Shown here: piece by piece, positions 25,101-32,351 of the stretch | How the letters are laid out: each line of letters starts with the position of its first letter | Position numbering within the stretch: the stretch's first letter is position 1 | NCBI RefSeq assembly: GCF_014672715.2 | Contig: NZ_CP058566.2 | Location: 372,001 to 436,000 of the forward strand | Source: Dehalogenimonas etheniformans | GTDB taxonomy: Bacteria > Chloroflexota > Dehalococcoidia > Dehalococcoidales > Dehalococcoidaceae | Direction: 5' to 3' | DNA length: 64,000 nucleotides | The notes under the pieces: model-generated | Databases searched by the model: none | Seen by the model: only the letters and a program-made list of their open reading frames with translations | What the model was told of the DNA's origin: nothing | Program-made: the position numbers and the translations under genes

Positions 25101-26048
25101 TCAGCGACCATTGGCACCAATAACTTGACATTGACCGGCATCATCGCTCCCGATGTTGTCACCTTGAATGCAGTAGCCGCCTTTGCGGATGCTACCGTCG
25201 CGACTGGGAAAGTTGTGTCATTGACCTCCAGTTCGACGCTTACTGGCGCTGATGCCGCCAACTATGCTATCTCGCTCACTGGTGCTCCCACGGCGACCGC
25301 GGATATCGCCGCGGCTCCCGCTGGTGGCGGTGGTGGCGGTGGTGGTGGCGGCTTCGGCTCGCAGCTCATCGGTATCAACCTGGCCGGAACCTCGCCCTTC
25401 ATGGACGGCAATGGCAAGTCCCTGACTGCTGGCGCCATAACCACCGCCGATGGCAAACTGACCCTCAATATCCCCGTCGGCGTACTCATCTGGAATGCCG
25501 CCGGCGCCGCGCAACCCTTCCTGTCGGCGCAGGTCCCGACTACAGTCCCGGCAGGGCCCGCACAGGGTAAGGTCGTCTCTGCCTTTGAGATGGGCACCAC
25601 CGGCGTCACCTTCAATCCGGGTATCAATATGGTGTTCAAGTACACCGCAGCAGACATCACCGACCTCACCGAGAGCGGCTTGTACATCGCCTGGTGGGAT
25701 GGCACCGCCTGGGTGAAACTGACCAGCACTGTCGACACCGCCGCCAAGACTGTGACGGCGACTATCACTCACTTCACGACGTTCGCCCTAATCGGTCTGC
25801 AGGCGCCGCCTCCGACCACACCTCCGCCGACGACGCCTCCCCCGACCACGACGCCTCCGCCGACGACTAATCCGCCGACAACCAACCCACCGACGACAAC
25901 ATTGCCGACGACGTCCCAGACCACCAATCCGCCGACTACTTCGGGCGGCGGTGGAACCAACTGGCTGCTCATCGGCCTGGTCGTAGCAGCTGCCCTGATC
26001 CTCGCCATAGTTCTCTTCGTAGGCAGCAGGTCGAAGAAATCATCCTGA
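22119..26048 (+). CDS. Cell-surface protein with MBG/YDG repeats and C-terminal membrane anchor
   Basis: A 1309-residue protein: signal peptide ending near PANAQA, a beta-propeller-like N-terminal region (~35-370), one Ig-like unit (TTQPVNQAIVYGADAVFTA), then MBG and YDG-type repeats (~470-1050; ITVTAAAATKVYG, KVYDGTTT, KVYNGTNA, KTYDGSIS). A poly-Gly linker leads to a further beta domain (~1075-1225), a long Pro/Thr linker, one membrane helix (LLIGLVVAAALILAIVLFV) and a basic end (GSRSKKSS). Such proteins act as stalk-like adhesins or envelope components. It follows the multicopper oxidase in the same orientation and ends at a strong terminator, so the two are probably co-transcribed. Confidence 0.85.
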   Translation: MNRTSVMKRTFHLWAIPAAILLAATAIISLAFPANAQAIGTYTITGTGVNANIDSAVDANGVTHVVYDRGGSIYYNSGTTSATEEVVDTPPATVTDSHPAIAIGPDGLPQVVFAATDGQYYTKRAANGTWSPLVLVGGPPIAGYPDIAVDGTNAPTVVFADTDPVTTLADVSIAAGPNQTTLTFDVTTLIWSGFSDATGGSLFSNPHIAVDSAGAYHVIANHESVTAAGVHSFSVIYDTNAGAAGNSLESVARASAANLSQNPITAAPTLGVMVGYDQGGNAYTATLGAAWSEVVLGAFTQVSMTSDANMVAAVYLNGTSVTYALSGGGGVFSTGTLVAAGSNPSATLMPTGATPNLSVYYLVAAGANTSVMLKVVAYPTIPPMVTTQPVNQAIVYGADAVFTAAATGLPAPTVQWQMSMDNGVTWMNIMGATTPTLTLTKPSVTGMMPMQVRAAFSNGTTVNSAVATLTVTARPITVTAAAATKVYGGVDPALTYSITAGTLAPGDTLTGALVRAVGENVGTYPINRGTLGNANYAITYFGASFTITQRPITVTAVTDTKVYDGTTTSTGTPAVTSAQTPPIVVGDTANFVQTFDTADVGTNKVLTPSGTVMKGAVDVTANYTITFTTVSTGTITQATPVITWANPADVLVGATLSAAQLNATANVPGAFVYTPPSGTVMNTGGSQFLSVVFTPTDSVNYSTATKQVTIYVNNGKVDPVITWANPIDIVYGTALGPTQLNATATSPNPPNAAIPGNFVYSPIAGTILPVGPTQTLTVTFTPTDTATFNGAVATVTINVTKAILTPTVTVPNKVYNGTNASSFTNGIPTGIVGTDVVTVSGGTATFADANVGTNKTVTVTGLVLGGANAGNYQLSATPVTATANITSKPLTVTGVTAANKVYDRTTTATVSGTAALTGVITGDTVTVAGTAAGAFATATAGNAKVVNITGLTLGGANAGNYTLSGATTTANITPKTLTIGGTFTANNKTYDGSISATIGTNNLTLTGIIAPDVVTLNAVAAFADATVATGKVVSLTSSSTLTGADAANYAISLTGAPTATADIAAAPAGGGGGGGGGGFGSQLIGINLAGTSPFMDGNGKSLTAGAITTADGKLTLNIPVGVLIWNAAGAAQPFLSAQVPTTVPAGPAQGKVVSAFEMGTTGVTFNPGINMVFKYTAADITDLTESGLYIAWWDGTAWVKLTSTVDTAAKTVTATITHFTTFALIGLQAPPPTTPPPTTPPPTTTPPPTTNPPTTNPPTTTLPTTSQTTNPPTTSGGGGTNWLLIGLVVAAALILAIVLFVGSRSKKSS

Positions 26049-26070
26049 ATACCCCATAGAATACCGCGAA

Positions 26071-26103
26071 GGGCAGAGCGCTCCAGCGCTCTGCCCTTTT
26101 TTT
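26071..26103 (+). terminator. Rho-independent terminator after surface-protein gene
   Basis: A 12-bp stem GGGCAGAGCGCT/AGCGCTCTGCCC, very tight loop, then seven Ts. It starts 22 bases after the stop codon. Confidence 0.95.
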
Positions 26104-26193
26104 GATACCAAAAACCTGTAATGTTGTTTACAATGTGCCTGGACACATTGATCCACCTCTTTGGATCACTGGAGTTTTAAAAGGAGAACTAAT

Positions 26194-26838
26194 ATGCCCG
26201 CACCCGTAATCGCCTTCGTCGGTAGGAGTGACTCAGGGAAAACCACTCTTCTGGAGAAGATTATCCCTGAGTTGAAGAGCCGTGGTTATAGAGTCGCCAC
26301 CATCAAACATGTTCCCGGCCATCTCGTCGAACCGGCGGAAGAAAGGGACACCACCAGGCATCTTGCCGCCGGCAGCAATACCTCGGTGATCAACTCTCCC
26401 GAGAAGTTGATTTTCGTAAAAAAACAATCGTCCGAAAGCACCTTGTTGAATATCGCCTGGTCGCTGGATGAGGATTTTGACATCATCCTGGCTGAGGGAT
26501 TCAAGAATTCGCCGGTTCCAAAAATACTGGTCCATAGGCTTGAGGCGGGGTCGCCCCCAGAGTCTTTGAACCGCGTCGTGGCCGTCGTCAGCGACGAATC
26601 CGTCGCCCTTGACGTCAGGCGTTTTGGTTTGGAGGATGTATCTGCAATCGCTGATTTCCTGGTCGAGACAGTTATCAATCCCTCAAGGTCGAGAGTTGAT
26701 CTCAGGGTAAACGGTGAACGTGTGGCGTTATCGAATTACCCGGCTGAAATCATCGCCGCGGTCATGGAAACCATGGCTAAGACCTTGAAGGGAGTGGCAG
26801 GGGTCAAGGACCTTGAGTTCCGGTTGAAGAAGCCATAG
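26194..26838 (+). CDS. mobB: Molybdopterin-guanine dinucleotide biosynthesis protein MobB
   Basis: A 214-residue protein with P-loop GRSDSGKTTLLEKII near the N-terminus, then TIKHVPGHL and DIILAEGFKNSPVPKI, the MobB signatures. MobB is a GTP-binding helper of MobA in forming the guanine dinucleotide cofactor. AAGGAG precedes the ATG at 26194. The last ~60 residues (SRVDLRVNGERVALSNYPAEIIAAVM...) form an extra C-terminal domain not in short MobB proteins. The 3' end overlaps the convergent fdhD by 35 bases. Confidence 0.92.
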   Translation: MPAPVIAFVGRSDSGKTTLLEKIIPELKSRGYRVATIKHVPGHLVEPAEERDTTRHLAAGSNTSVINSPEKLIFVKKQSSESTLLNIAWSLDEDFDIILAEGFKNSPVPKILVHRLEAGSPPESLNRVVAVVSDESVALDVRRFGLEDVSAIADFLVETVINPSRSRVDLRVNGERVALSNYPAEIIAAVMETMAKTLKGVAGVKDLEFRLKKP

Positions 26839-27640
26839 CTGCCCCGCCTCCAGGCGCCTGTTGACCGCCCACGATTCTCCCGGGATTGGTGTAAACGTTC
26901 ATTCGCTCACCGCGTACGAACCCGACCAGAGTGATATTCAATCGATCAGCGAGTTCGATAGCTGAGCTGGTAGGCGCTGACCTCGATATCAACAGTCCTA
27001 CATTCCGCCGGGCGACCTTTGAAACGATCTCAGAGGAGATCCGGCCGCTGGTGAGCAACATCCTGGACGAAAAGTCGAGCCCTCCCAAGATTGCTCTTCC
27101 AAAAAGCCTATCGACGGCATTATGCCGCCCGATATCCTCAGTGAAGAACTCGATTCCGACGGGTTCAGCTATGGCGGCGGAATGGACGCCGCCGGTTTCT
27201 TTGAAAAGTTCGCTATGATGCTGGAAATCGCGTACCAATTTGTATATTTGTGCCGGCGTGACGTTCAATTTTGACGTAACGGGATTTAGCGAATTGACAT
27301 CGGCTGCCGAATACAGCGCCGCCCCCCGGCCGCACCCTGAAGATATAACCCTTTTGTAAGTCAGCTCTGTGCTAACCTTGCCCACGGTTTCGACCCGGAC
27401 CACGGCGGTGACTTCATTGACCGAAAGGTTTTTGATATCGGCTGCTGTTGAAATAATATCCTCTGAGGCGAGGTAGCCCGCAGCCAGGTAATCGAACTCC
27501 CCCGGCGAACAGAGCAAGGTCACCAGTTCCTCTCCGTTGAGGATGATAGTAAGAGCCCGTTCCCGCGCTACCTCGTCCTCGATGATCGAGGCTTCGCCGC
27601 TGGTAAACCGGGTAATGGTGATTTGTTGGGTCTTTTCCAA
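26804..27640 (-). CDS. fdhD: Formate dehydrogenase accessory sulfurtransferase FdhD
   Basis: A 278-residue FdhD. Conserved blocks include SPGEFDYLAAGYLASEDII, the cysteine loop SSGCGRGAALY, GGVHSAAIA, EDIGRHNAVDRLFG and TSGRISSEIV. FdhD moves sulfur from a cysteine desulfurase to the Mo/W-bis-MGD cofactor, which formate dehydrogenases need for activity. Only one Cys is present in the loop, where the E. coli protein has C-x2-C; single-cysteine versions occur in the family. It heads away from the fdh operon 4.7 kb to the right, and is in line with the MOSC, moaC and moaA genes. Confidence 0.93.
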   Translation of the reverse strand: MEKTQQITITRFTSGEASIIEDEVARERALTIILNGEELVTLLCSPGEFDYLAAGYLASEDIISTAADIKNLSVNEVTAVVRVETVGKVSTELTYKRVISSGCGRGAALYSAADVNSLNPVTSKLNVTPAQIYKLVRDFQHHSELFKETGGVHSAAIAEPVGIEFFTEDIGRHNAVDRLFGRAILGGLDFSSRMLLTSGRISSEIVSKVARRNVGLLISRSAPTSSAIELADRLNITLVGFVRGERMNVYTNPGRIVGGQQAPGGGAAMASSTGTQGP

Positions 27641-27651
27641 ATTGAAAGCCT

Positions 27652-28128
27652 TCAGGCGGCTGCGGACTGCGGGACGACCACTTTGATGGTGTCCCCGGCG
27701 TGAACCTCGCCGGCCTTCATTATCCTGGCAAATACGCCTTCAAGCGGCATGACGCACATCCCCACCTGGCGGTAGATCTGGCAGTGGTGATGGCATTCCT
27801 TGCCGATCTGAGTGATCTCCATTTCTACGCCGCGGCTGGTGACCAGGCGGGTGCCCACCGGCAGGGTATAAAGTGAAAGGCCCTTTGTAGTAATATTTTC
27901 GGCAAAGTCGCCGTAGGTCAGATCGAGTCCCTGGGCTCTCATTTTATTAACGCTGGAGATATCCAGCAAACTGAGCTGCCGGTGGCTATGGGCTTCAGCA
28001 TGTGCGTCGCCGATAAGTCCGAAATCTTCAGCAAGGTATCCGGAAGCGGCGTCCTTTTTCTTGGTGCCGCGTTTGACGCTGAAGCAGACCGAGAGGATTT
28101 TGCCTTCGGTGTTATTTGTTTCGTTCAT
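27652..28128 (-). CDS. MOSC-domain protein
   Basis: A 158-residue single MOSC (MoCo sulfurase C-terminal) domain: GLIGDAHAEAHSHRQLSLLD, DLTYGDFAENITTKGL and the Cys-bearing IGKECHHHCQIYRQVGMCVMPLEGVFARI. Small MOSC proteins bind or modify molybdenum cofactor. The gene overlaps the end of moaC by 17 bases and precedes fdhD, so it belongs to the moaA-moaC-MOSC-fdhD run. The position between MoaC and FdhD supports a role in cofactor sulfuration or trafficking. Confidence 0.85.
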   Translation of the reverse strand: MNETNNTEGKILSVCFSVKRGTKKKDAASGYLAEDFGLIGDAHAEAHSHRQLSLLDISSVNKMRAQGLDLTYGDFAENITTKGLSLYTLPVGTRLVTSRGVEMEITQIGKECHHHCQIYRQVGMCVMPLEGVFARIMKAGEVHAGDTIKVVVPQSAAA

Positions 28129-28585
28129 ATCTGCCGCTCTTGCCGCCTTCTTTGCTTTCCAAATAGATATTCTCGATTGTCATCCCGCGATCAATCGCCT
28201 TAACCATGTCGTAGACGGTCAGCGCAGCGACCGAAGCCGCGGTCAACGCTTCCATCTCCACCCCCGTGGCTCCTTTGCAGACGACTTCGCTCCGGATGGA
28301 GAGAGTGACATCATCGACAAAATAAAAATCGATCGCGGCGGATGAGATTGCCAGCTTGTGGCAAAGCGGGATTAAATCCGGAGTTTTTTTGGCAGCCATT
28401 ATGCCGGCCACGCGGGCCACCGCCAGCACGTCGCCTTTTTTTACCGCCGATTTCTTAATGGCGATAATTGTTTCGGATTTCATCCGGAGCGTAGCTTTAG
28501 CCACGGCTCGGCGCGTCGTGTCGCTTTTTCCGCTGACGTCGACCATCCGGGCGGCGCCTGAGCCGTCGACATGGCTTAATTCCAA
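28112..28585 (-). CDS. moaC: Cyclic pyranopterin monophosphate synthase MoaC
   Basis: A 157-residue MoaC of normal length, with MVDVSGKSDTTRRAVAKATL near the start, KKTPDLIPLCHKLAIS (the catalytic Lys and substrate His region) and GVEMEALTAASVAALTVYDMVKAID. MoaC turns the MoaA product into cyclic pyranopterin monophosphate, the first stable MoCo intermediate. It lies 3 bases downstream of moaA and overlaps the MOSC gene. Confidence 0.96.
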   Translation of the reverse strand: MELSHVDGSGAARMVDVSGKSDTTRRAVAKATLRMKSETIIAIKKSAVKKGDVLAVARVAGIMAAKKTPDLIPLCHKLAISSAAIDFYFVDDVTLSIRSEVVCKGATGVEMEALTAASVAALTVYDMVKAIDRGMTIENIYLESKEGGKSGRYERNK

Positions 28586-28588
28586 GAT

Positions 28589-29638
28589 CTAACCTCCGAT
28601 CTGGCGCATCAGTTTTTCCGGAACGATGCCGTCAGCCAGTTGATGCCGCGCCGGTTTTTTCATTATAGCCTGTTGTAACGCCAGCTTGATCTCTGCATCG
28701 GTGAGGTCGCCGCGGAGCATCGGTTTCAGGTCCAGTTCGGAATCGTCCAGAAGGCAAAGCCGCAATTTACCGTCGGCGGTGAGGCGCAGCCGGTTGCAGT
28801 TGTCGCAAAAGCAATTGCTAACCGGTTGGATAAAACCGATGGTTCCCTTCGCGGCCGGTAGTTTGAAATAACTAGCCGGTCCGCTGCCGTGCTCATACAC
28901 TGGCTCCAGTTTACCGATCGCCGTTTCGATGATGGTCTTCATATCGGCTACTGTGACCGACGCAGCGTTTTTGGTGAATGGCATCTGTTCTATAAAACGG
29001 ACGTTGGCACCGTTTTCGATGGTCCAACGGGCGAAATCTGTGATTTCATCGTCATTTACGCCGGGCATGACCACGACGTTGACCTTGACGGGTTTGAGGC
29101 CGGCAATTTTGGCGGCTTCAATTCCGTTTAGGACCCGTCCCAGATCGCCGCCTCTGGTTATCTCTTTGAAACGTTCGGGTTTCAATGAATCGACGCTGAC
29201 GTTGACCCTGTTGAGTCCGGATTTTCTCAGCAGTTCAGCCCAGCGTTCCAGCAAGGTGCCGTTGGTCGTCATCGATATCTCTTCGATGCCAGGCAGGTTC
29301 CGCAACATGCCGATCAGGACATCGACCTTGGGCCTCACCAGGGGTTCGCCGCCGGTGAGCCTGATGTGAGAGATACCCATGCCTGCCAGGATGGCGGCAA
29401 CCCTGGTGATCTCTTCGTAGGTCAGTATGGCGCCGTGCGGCAGATTATCGCACCGGCCGTCGCCACAATAGACGCAGTTCAAGTTGCATCGGTCGGTGAC
29501 CGATATCCTCAAATAATCGATGCGACGGTTATGCCCGTCATATAACTCGGTCGGGCAGCCGCTGAGCATGGTTTGGGTATTTACTGACACCGCTTCCCCT
29601 GGTAAAACATTTTGGTTGGGAAATTTGAACGTAATCAT
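28589..29638 (-). CDS. moaA: GTP 3',8-cyclase MoaA (radical SAM)
   Basis: A 349-residue radical SAM enzyme. The N-terminal cluster motif is DRCNLNCVYC; the second cluster is given by CFCDNCNRLRLTADGKLRLCL near the C-terminus; the protein ends in the conserved GG. MoaA cyclises GTP in MoCo synthesis. About 45 residues precede the radical SAM motif, longer than usual, so the ATG at 29569 is an alternative, but the promoter position favours 29638. It is the first gene of the minus-strand moaA-moaC-MOSC-fdhD unit. Confidence 0.96.
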   Translation of the reverse strand: MITFKFPNQNVLPGEAVSVNTQTMLSGCPTELYDGHNRRIDYLRISVTDRCNLNCVYCGDGRCDNLPHGAILTYEEITRVAAILAGMGISHIRLTGGEPLVRPKVDVLIGMLRNLPGIEEISMTTNGTLLERWAELLRKSGLNRVNVSVDSLKPERFKEITRGGDLGRVLNGIEAAKIAGLKPVKVNVVVMPGVNDDEITDFARWTIENGANVRFIEQMPFTKNAASVTVADMKTIIETAIGKLEPVYEHGSGPASYFKLPAAKGTIGFIQPVSNCFCDNCNRLRLTADGKLRLCLLDDSELDLKPMLRGDLTDAEIKLALQQAIMKKPARHQLADGIVPEKLMRQIGG

Positions 29639-29666
29639 CGGTTAAATCCGGGCTAGATTACTTTCC

Positions 29667-29695
29667 ATTATATGAGTATTAGTACTTAAGGTCAA
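29667..29695 (-). promoter_or_regulatory. moaA promoter
   Basis: On the minus strand, TTGACC (29695-29690), a 17-bp spacer and consensus TATAAT (29672-29667). Predicted start near 29660, giving a leader of about 22 bases. No room remains for a MoCo riboswitch. Confidence 0.85.
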
Positions 29696-29729
29696 TGGGC
29701 CCGGGACAAGTATCCACAATTGGCGTTAA

Positions 29730-29758
29730 TTGCCCCAATCGCGAGCACAGGTTATAAT
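29730..29758 (+). promoter_or_regulatory. mog-moeA promoter
   Basis: TTGCCC (29730-29735), a 17-bp spacer and TATAAT (29753-29758). The predicted start falls at about 29765, exactly on an in-frame GTG codon, so the message would be leaderless. Confidence 0.65.
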
Positions 29759-29764
29759 GCGTTT

Positions 29765-30268
29765 GTGGGACATACTGAACATGAAGCCTTGTCGCCGAAA
29801 AACCTTAGCGTAGCGGTCATTACCGTTTCGGATTCGCGCACGGTAGAGACGGATGAGTCCGGGCGGTCGATCAAAGAGAGTCTCATCGCCGCCGCTCACC
29901 GGATTCATTCCTATAACCTTTTGCCGAACGATGCCGCCAGGCTGCGCGGGCTGGTAACCGCACTGGTTTCCACCGGCGACCTTGACGCGGTCATTATAAC
30001 CGGCGGTACCGGCCTGTCGAATCGGGATATTACCATAGAAACGGTTGCACCTGTCTTTACCAAGACTATGGATGGTTTTGGCGAGTTGTTCCGATCGTTG
30101 AGTTACCAGGAGATCGGTCCCGCCTCCGTCCTTTCCCGGGCAGCAGGGGGAGCCGCCAACGGCAAGATTGTCCTGTGTCTGCCGGGGTCGGCGGCCGCGG
30201 TGAAACTCGCCCTTGAGAAGATTATCGTTCCCGAACTGCCTCACATGGTCAGGGAGGCTTCGCGTTGA
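29765..30268 (+). CDS. Molybdopterin adenylyltransferase (MogA/MoaB family)
   Basis: A 167-residue MoaB/Mog-type protein: AVITVSDSRTVETDESGRSI, DAVIITGGTGLSNRDITIETV, and the C-terminal LCLPGSAAAVKLALEKIIVPELPHM. The family adenylylates molybdopterin before MoeA inserts molybdate. The frame is open further upstream (TTG at 29720), but a consensus promoter inside that extension points to the GTG at 29765 and a leaderless start. The stop overlaps the start of moeA (TTGA). Confidence 0.9.
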   Translation: MGHTEHEALSPKNLSVAVITVSDSRTVETDESGRSIKESLIAAAHRIHSYNLLPNDAARLRGLVTALVSTGDLDAVIITGGTGLSNRDITIETVAPVFTKTMDGFGELFRSLSYQEIGPASVLSRAAGGAANGKIVLCLPGSAAAVKLALEKIIVPELPHMVREASR

Positions 30269-31470
30269 AACCCTTTGGCAGGCTGCTTGATTTCGATCAG
30301 GCGCGGCAAATGGCGCTGGACCTGGTCAAGCCCATTCAACAAACCGAAACCGTTTCACTTGATGCGTCCATTGGCAGAGTCCTGGGGCGTGATGTTATCT
30401 CCCGCGTCTCAGTGCCCCCCTTCGACCGGGCGGCGATGGATGGTTATGCTGTTATCGCTTCCGATACCTTCGGTTCTTCCCGCGGTCAACCGAGGAAGCT
30501 GGCAGTTACGGGTGCAGTTTTTGCAGGTGATTTACCCGACATGAGGGTTGGCGCCGGAAACGCCGTCCAGATAGCCACCGGCGCGCGATTGCCTGCGGGT
30601 GCCGACGCTGTTGTAATGGTCGAGGAAACCAGCCCCGACGGCGGCATTGTAAATATTTTGAAAGCCGTTTACCCCGGAGCTAATATCGCCCGTACCGGCG
30701 AGGACATTAAAAAGGGTTCGATGCTATTGACTGCCGGCACCAGGCTCAATCCGGGCAAGGTCGGCATGTTGGCATCTCAAGGAATGACCGAAATCGAGGT
30801 GTTTCGAAAACCCCGAATTTCCGTTTTGCCAACGGGAGAGGAAATAGCCGTTACCGGCAGTCCGCTCCAGCCCGGCCAGATCTGGGACATCAATTCTCAC
30901 ACCGTTTCCGCAGTGGTAAGCCTGAGTGGAGGAGAAGTTACCGACTTGCCGATCGCCCGTGACCAGCCAGAAGCCCTGCGTTCAGCCATTATTGAGGCGC
31001 TGGATTCTGACATAGTGATCATCTCTGGTGGCTCATCGGTCGGAGAGAGGGATCTGATGTCGCGGACCCTCGCCGATCTGGGAGAAGTGTTGTTCCACGG
31101 GATCCAGATAAAACCTGGAAAACCGACGCTTTTGGCAAAGGTCAATGACAAGCCCGTCCTGGGTTTACCGGGGTACCCCACTTCTTGCCTGATCAACGCC
31201 TACCTGCTGGCGGCGCCGATGGTGAAGAAAATGGCTCAGCGTGAATTTGAACACGTGACGACCGTGGACTTGCCACTGGCTGAGGCTGTCCCCGGTTCGG
31301 TCGGCAGGCGGCAATTCCTGCCGGTGCAAATCCGCAGCCAAAAGGCGAAGCCGCTCTTCAAAGAGTCGGGTGCTATTACTGCTACCGCTTTGGCAGACGG
31401 CTACATCGACATCGCCGCCAACGTGGACATCCTGCCCGAAGGCGAAGTAGTTCGGGTTACTTTGTTCTAA
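30265..31470 (+). CDS. moeA: Molybdopterin molybdenumtransferase MoeA
   Basis: A 401-residue MoeA with all domains: PPFDRAAMDGYAV, GARLPAGADAVVMVEET, SQGMTEIEVFRKPRISVLPTGEEI, the molybdate-site loop ISGGSSVGERD, and KPGKPTLLAK...LGLPGYPTSC. MoeA inserts molybdate (or tungstate) into adenylylated molybdopterin. The start is TTG, overlapping the stop codon of the upstream mog-like gene, so translation is coupled. mobA follows after 40 bases. Confidence 0.96.
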   Translation: MKPFGRLLDFDQARQMALDLVKPIQQTETVSLDASIGRVLGRDVISRVSVPPFDRAAMDGYAVIASDTFGSSRGQPRKLAVTGAVFAGDLPDMRVGAGNAVQIATGARLPAGADAVVMVEETSPDGGIVNILKAVYPGANIARTGEDIKKGSMLLTAGTRLNPGKVGMLASQGMTEIEVFRKPRISVLPTGEEIAVTGSPLQPGQIWDINSHTVSAVVSLSGGEVTDLPIARDQPEALRSAIIEALDSDIVIISGGSSVGERDLMSRTLADLGEVLFHGIQIKPGKPTLLAKVNDKPVLGLPGYPTSCLINAYLLAAPMVKKMAQREFEHVTTVDLPLAEAVPGSVGRRQFLPVQIRSQKAKPLFKESGAITATALADGYIDIAANVDILPEGEVVRVTLF

Positions 31471-31510
31471 CCTCTTCATAATCCTTCATTGCTTATTTCG
31501 GGGAGCGACA

Positions 31511-32119
31511 TTGAGTCTTAGCTGTATCATACTCGCGGGCGGGAAAGGGCTGCGCCTTGGCAGAGATAAGGCGCTCGAGAAGATCAATTCCCTGACTCTG
31601 GTCCAACATTCGGTGACCACATTGCGTGGACTTGGTGAGCAAATAATCGTCGTCACCGCACCCGGCAAAACCGATCTTGGGCTTGAGGATTTTCCTGAGG
31701 TCAGAGTGGTGGAGGACCGCGATACCGGCAAAGGGCCGTTGATGGGCATTTACGCGGGGCTCTCCGCCTCGAAATCCGAATTGAATCTGGTTGTCGCCTG
31801 CGATATGCCGTTTTTGAACCTGGAACTTATCAGGTTCATGGTCTCGCAATCCGAGGGTTGGGACGCCGTTATCCCGCGGGTTGGGGGGCTAATCGAACCT
31901 TTACATGCCGTGTACCGCCGCAATATCAAAGAAGTCGCCGCGGAGTTGATGGCCGGCGGGGCTTATTCTTTAAGACAGCTTTTAAACAAGGTGCGCGTCA
32001 GATTTATCGAAGAAACTGAAATCGGCTTGTACGATCCACAGAACCTCAGTTTTTTTAACATCAACTTCCCTGAAGACTTGGAGAAAGCTCGTGAATTGTT
32101 CAGACAGCGATCATCCTGA
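31511..32119 (+). CDS. mobA: Molybdenum cofactor guanylyltransferase MobA
   Basis: A 202-residue nucleotidyltransferase: the N-terminal LAGGKGLRLGRDKAL motif binds GTP, and GPLMGIYAGL and VACDMPFL are the other MobA signatures. It joins GMP to Mo-molybdopterin, giving the bis-MGD cofactor used by the formate dehydrogenase encoded next. The start is TTG at 31511. It closes the mog-moeA-mobA unit and lies 232 bases before the fdh operon. Confidence 0.93.
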   Translation: MSLSCIILAGGKGLRLGRDKALEKINSLTLVQHSVTTLRGLGEQIIVVTAPGKTDLGLEDFPEVRVVEDRDTGKGPLMGIYAGLSASKSELNLVVACDMPFLNLELIRFMVSQSEGWDAVIPRVGGLIEPLHAVYRRNIKEVAAELMAGGAYSLRQLLNKVRVRFIEETEIGLYDPQNLSFFNINFPEDLEKARELFRQRSS

Positions 32120-32210
32120 ATTTAGGAGCGAAAAATCGCCTTTACAAGCTGCGTTACGATATTGTTATTTATTTTTTGAACCTGGCTCGGCTGCCGGCAG
32201 CTCTGCCATG

Positions 32211-32239
32211 TTGCGATTATGAAGATATGGTGCTATCAT
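32211..32239 (+). promoter_or_regulatory. Candidate promoter of the formate dehydrogenase operon
   Basis: TTGCGA (32211-32216), a 17-bp spacer and TATCAT (32234-32239). It would give a leader of about 105 bases before the ATG at 32352. The remaining 32120-32351 bases hold no gene; AAGGAGG lies 8 bases before the ATG. Confidence 0.5.
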
Positions 32240-32351
32240 AACTGACGGGTAGGACTAGTACTTATGATATAACAAACGATTAAGGCCTAGGTCATTCATC
32301 CATCAGTCAATAGATTTACAAAAAAAGGCAAAAACAATCTAAGGAGGGTAC

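Noticed and set aside
25800-25940. CRISPR-like or satellite repeat
   Set aside because: The repeated CCGCCGACGAC-type text encodes the Pro/Thr linker of the surface protein; there are no spacers.
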